Shown: piece by piece, positions 63,245-64,000 of the stretch
How positions within the stretch are numbered: position 1 is the first letter of the stretch
How the letters are laid out: the number at the start of each line of letters is the position of its first letter
Assembly: GCA_017529925.1 (NCBI GenBank)
Contig: JAFXMZ010000004.1
Coordinates: forward strand, 1-64,000
Source of the DNA: Clostridiales bacterium
Lineage (GTDB): Bacteria > Bacillota > Clostridia > Saccharofermentanales > Saccharofermentanaceae
Length of the DNA stretch: 64,000 bases
Reading direction: 5' to 3'
Position numbers and translations under genes: made by a program
Notes under the pieces: generated by a model
What the model saw: the letters and a program-made list of their open reading frames with translations, nothing else
Databases searched by the model: none
Told to the model about the DNA's origin: nothing

Positions 63245-64000
63245 TACTTTCCGCCTCCCATCACATATCCAAGGATCTGAAATGCTGTCCTGTTACCCGT
63301 CGTATATGTCGGGAAATAACCTGACAGACCTGTAGAATGACCTCCGACGAAGAACAGTCCCGGGATCGTTCTTTCCATTCCTGCTACTACTGTCCTTGTC
63401 GACATGCCGTCCCATGTATCGGAGAGATAACCGTAGACCGAGCCTTGCGGCGAAGCCATATATCTTGCAAAAGTAACGGGGCTCGCGATCTCGATCTCCT
63501 CGATATGCGACCTGATCTCGATCTTCATAATCTTTTCGAAATTGGATATTACCTCATCCGCGACCTCACGCTTGACCTTTACATAATCCTCAGGCTTTAC
63601 ATCCTTCCAGACGTCATCTGTATAGGAGATCGTGAGTATGAGCTCTGTCGTTCCCTCGGGCGAACATCCGGGGTTGGCGATATTGAGACAGCATACGTCG
63701 AGTGCATAATCATCCGCATGGAAGCGGTCAGAGCAGTCATAGATCACCTTCGAATCGGAAGTCGTCGAGATAAATATCGTATAGTCCTTTATGCCGAGTT
63801 CCTCGGGGGAGGCATCAAGGCCCATATAGACCGAGAATGCCCTGAATCCGTATTTCCTCGCGTTCGCCTTCTTAAGTTCGAACTCGGGAACGAGGCTCTT
63901 GTCGTCGAGAAGTTTGGAATAGACGACTTCCGGGAAAGCATTGGATGCGACAGCAGTCGCTTCGAATGTCCTTCCGTCAGCAGTCTTAACTCCTGCTACG
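63244..64000 (-). CDS. FAD-dependent oxidoreductase (phytoene-desaturase-like), 5' end outside window
   Basis: About 252 C-terminal residues are visible; the frame is open to the window edge. Recognisable is the substrate/FAD region VKTADGRTFEATAVASNAFPEVV and the C-terminal FAD site IPGLFFVGGHSTGLSGYFPTYTTG. These resemble phytoene desaturase/amine oxidase superfamily members annotated as NAD(P)/FAD-dependent oxidoreductases. The N-terminal dinucleotide-binding motif is outside. It overlaps by one base with the flavoreductase-ferredoxin gene, which may supply its electrons. No carotenoid genes are visible. Confidence 0.75.
   Translation of the reverse strand, partial: VAGVKTADGRTFEATAVASNAFPEVVYSKLLDDKSLVPEFELKKANARKYGFRAFSVYMGLDASPEELGIKDYTIFISTTSDSKVIYDCSDRFHADDYALDVCCLNIANPGCSPEGTTELILTISYTDDVWKDVKPEDYVKVKREVADEVISNFEKIMKIEIRSHIEEIEIASPVTFARYMASPQGSVYGYLSDTWDGMSTRTVVAGMERTIPGLFFVGGHSTGLSGYFPTYTTGNRTAFQILGYVMGGGK

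Overview
The window looks like chromosomal DNA of a Gram-positive anaerobe of the class Clostridia (Bacillota), probably a gut or rumen lineage. This rests on gene content (MutS2, an NfnAB pair, paired ABC exporters, DUF3737/DUF4298/DUF4214/DUF3800 proteins, a PolY plus small YolD-like gene pair, LTA-synthase-like sulfatases), strong Shine-Dalgarno sites and moderate GC. I cannot name a genus.

Layout. 1-8 kb: partial SPFH-domain gene, then a leftward pfkA-mutS2-P-loop NTPase-ArsB/NhaD permease cluster, then two tandem paralogous membrane zinc-ribbon proteins. 8-14 kb: leftward uvrB and dnaE. 13.9-15.2 kb: an accessory island with five regularly spaced 36-37 bp palindromic units, a nested hairpin and a PD-(D/E)XK-like nuclease gene. 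15.2-21.6 kb: leftward NfnAB bifurcating transhydrogenase genes overlapping an ABC exporter (two large paralogous permeases, one ATPase). 21.6-25.9 kb: a YidC-sulfatase fusion divergent from a Y-family polymerase with a LexA-type box and a 53-aa partner. 25.9-30 kb: DUF3737/DUF4298 pair, small membrane protein, XRE regulator, HerA-like ATPase. 30-34 kb: surface protein with leucine-rich, SLH-like and DUF4214 regions, a broken DUF3800 gene with a structured RNA upstream, and tRNA-Leu(UAG). 34-43.2 kb: leftward housekeeping run, HAD phosphatase - LTA-synthase-like - rsmE - hisS - aspS - lepB - lepA. 43.3-47.7 kb: YgjP-like metallopeptidase, small membrane protein, an ECF sigma / membrane partner / FliB-like operon, cytidine deaminase, HAD hydrolase. 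47.8-57.7 kb: a 1,859-residue multidomain helicase-nuclease, then a response regulator - ABC ATPase - two permeases - histidine kinase operon. 57.7-64 kb: NatAB-like exporter, acyl-CoA synthetase, flavoreductase-ferredoxin-membrane fusion and a partial FAD oxidoreductase.

Most unusual signals: (i) the palindromic array at 13932-14217, where outer arms are conserved while loops vary yet keep short inner stems, beside a nuclease gene; (ii) a promoter-RNA hairpin-terminator unit upstream of a DUF3800 gene that carries an in-frame stop and an alien membrane tail; (iii) up to six genes with a -10-like hexamer 6-7 bp before the start codon and little or no Shine-Dalgarno, suggesting leaderless mRNAs; (iv) the YidC-sulfatase fusion and the transglutaminase-like/DUF4011/helicase/nuclease/DUF3320 giant protein. 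All functional statements come from reading motifs; no database search was run.
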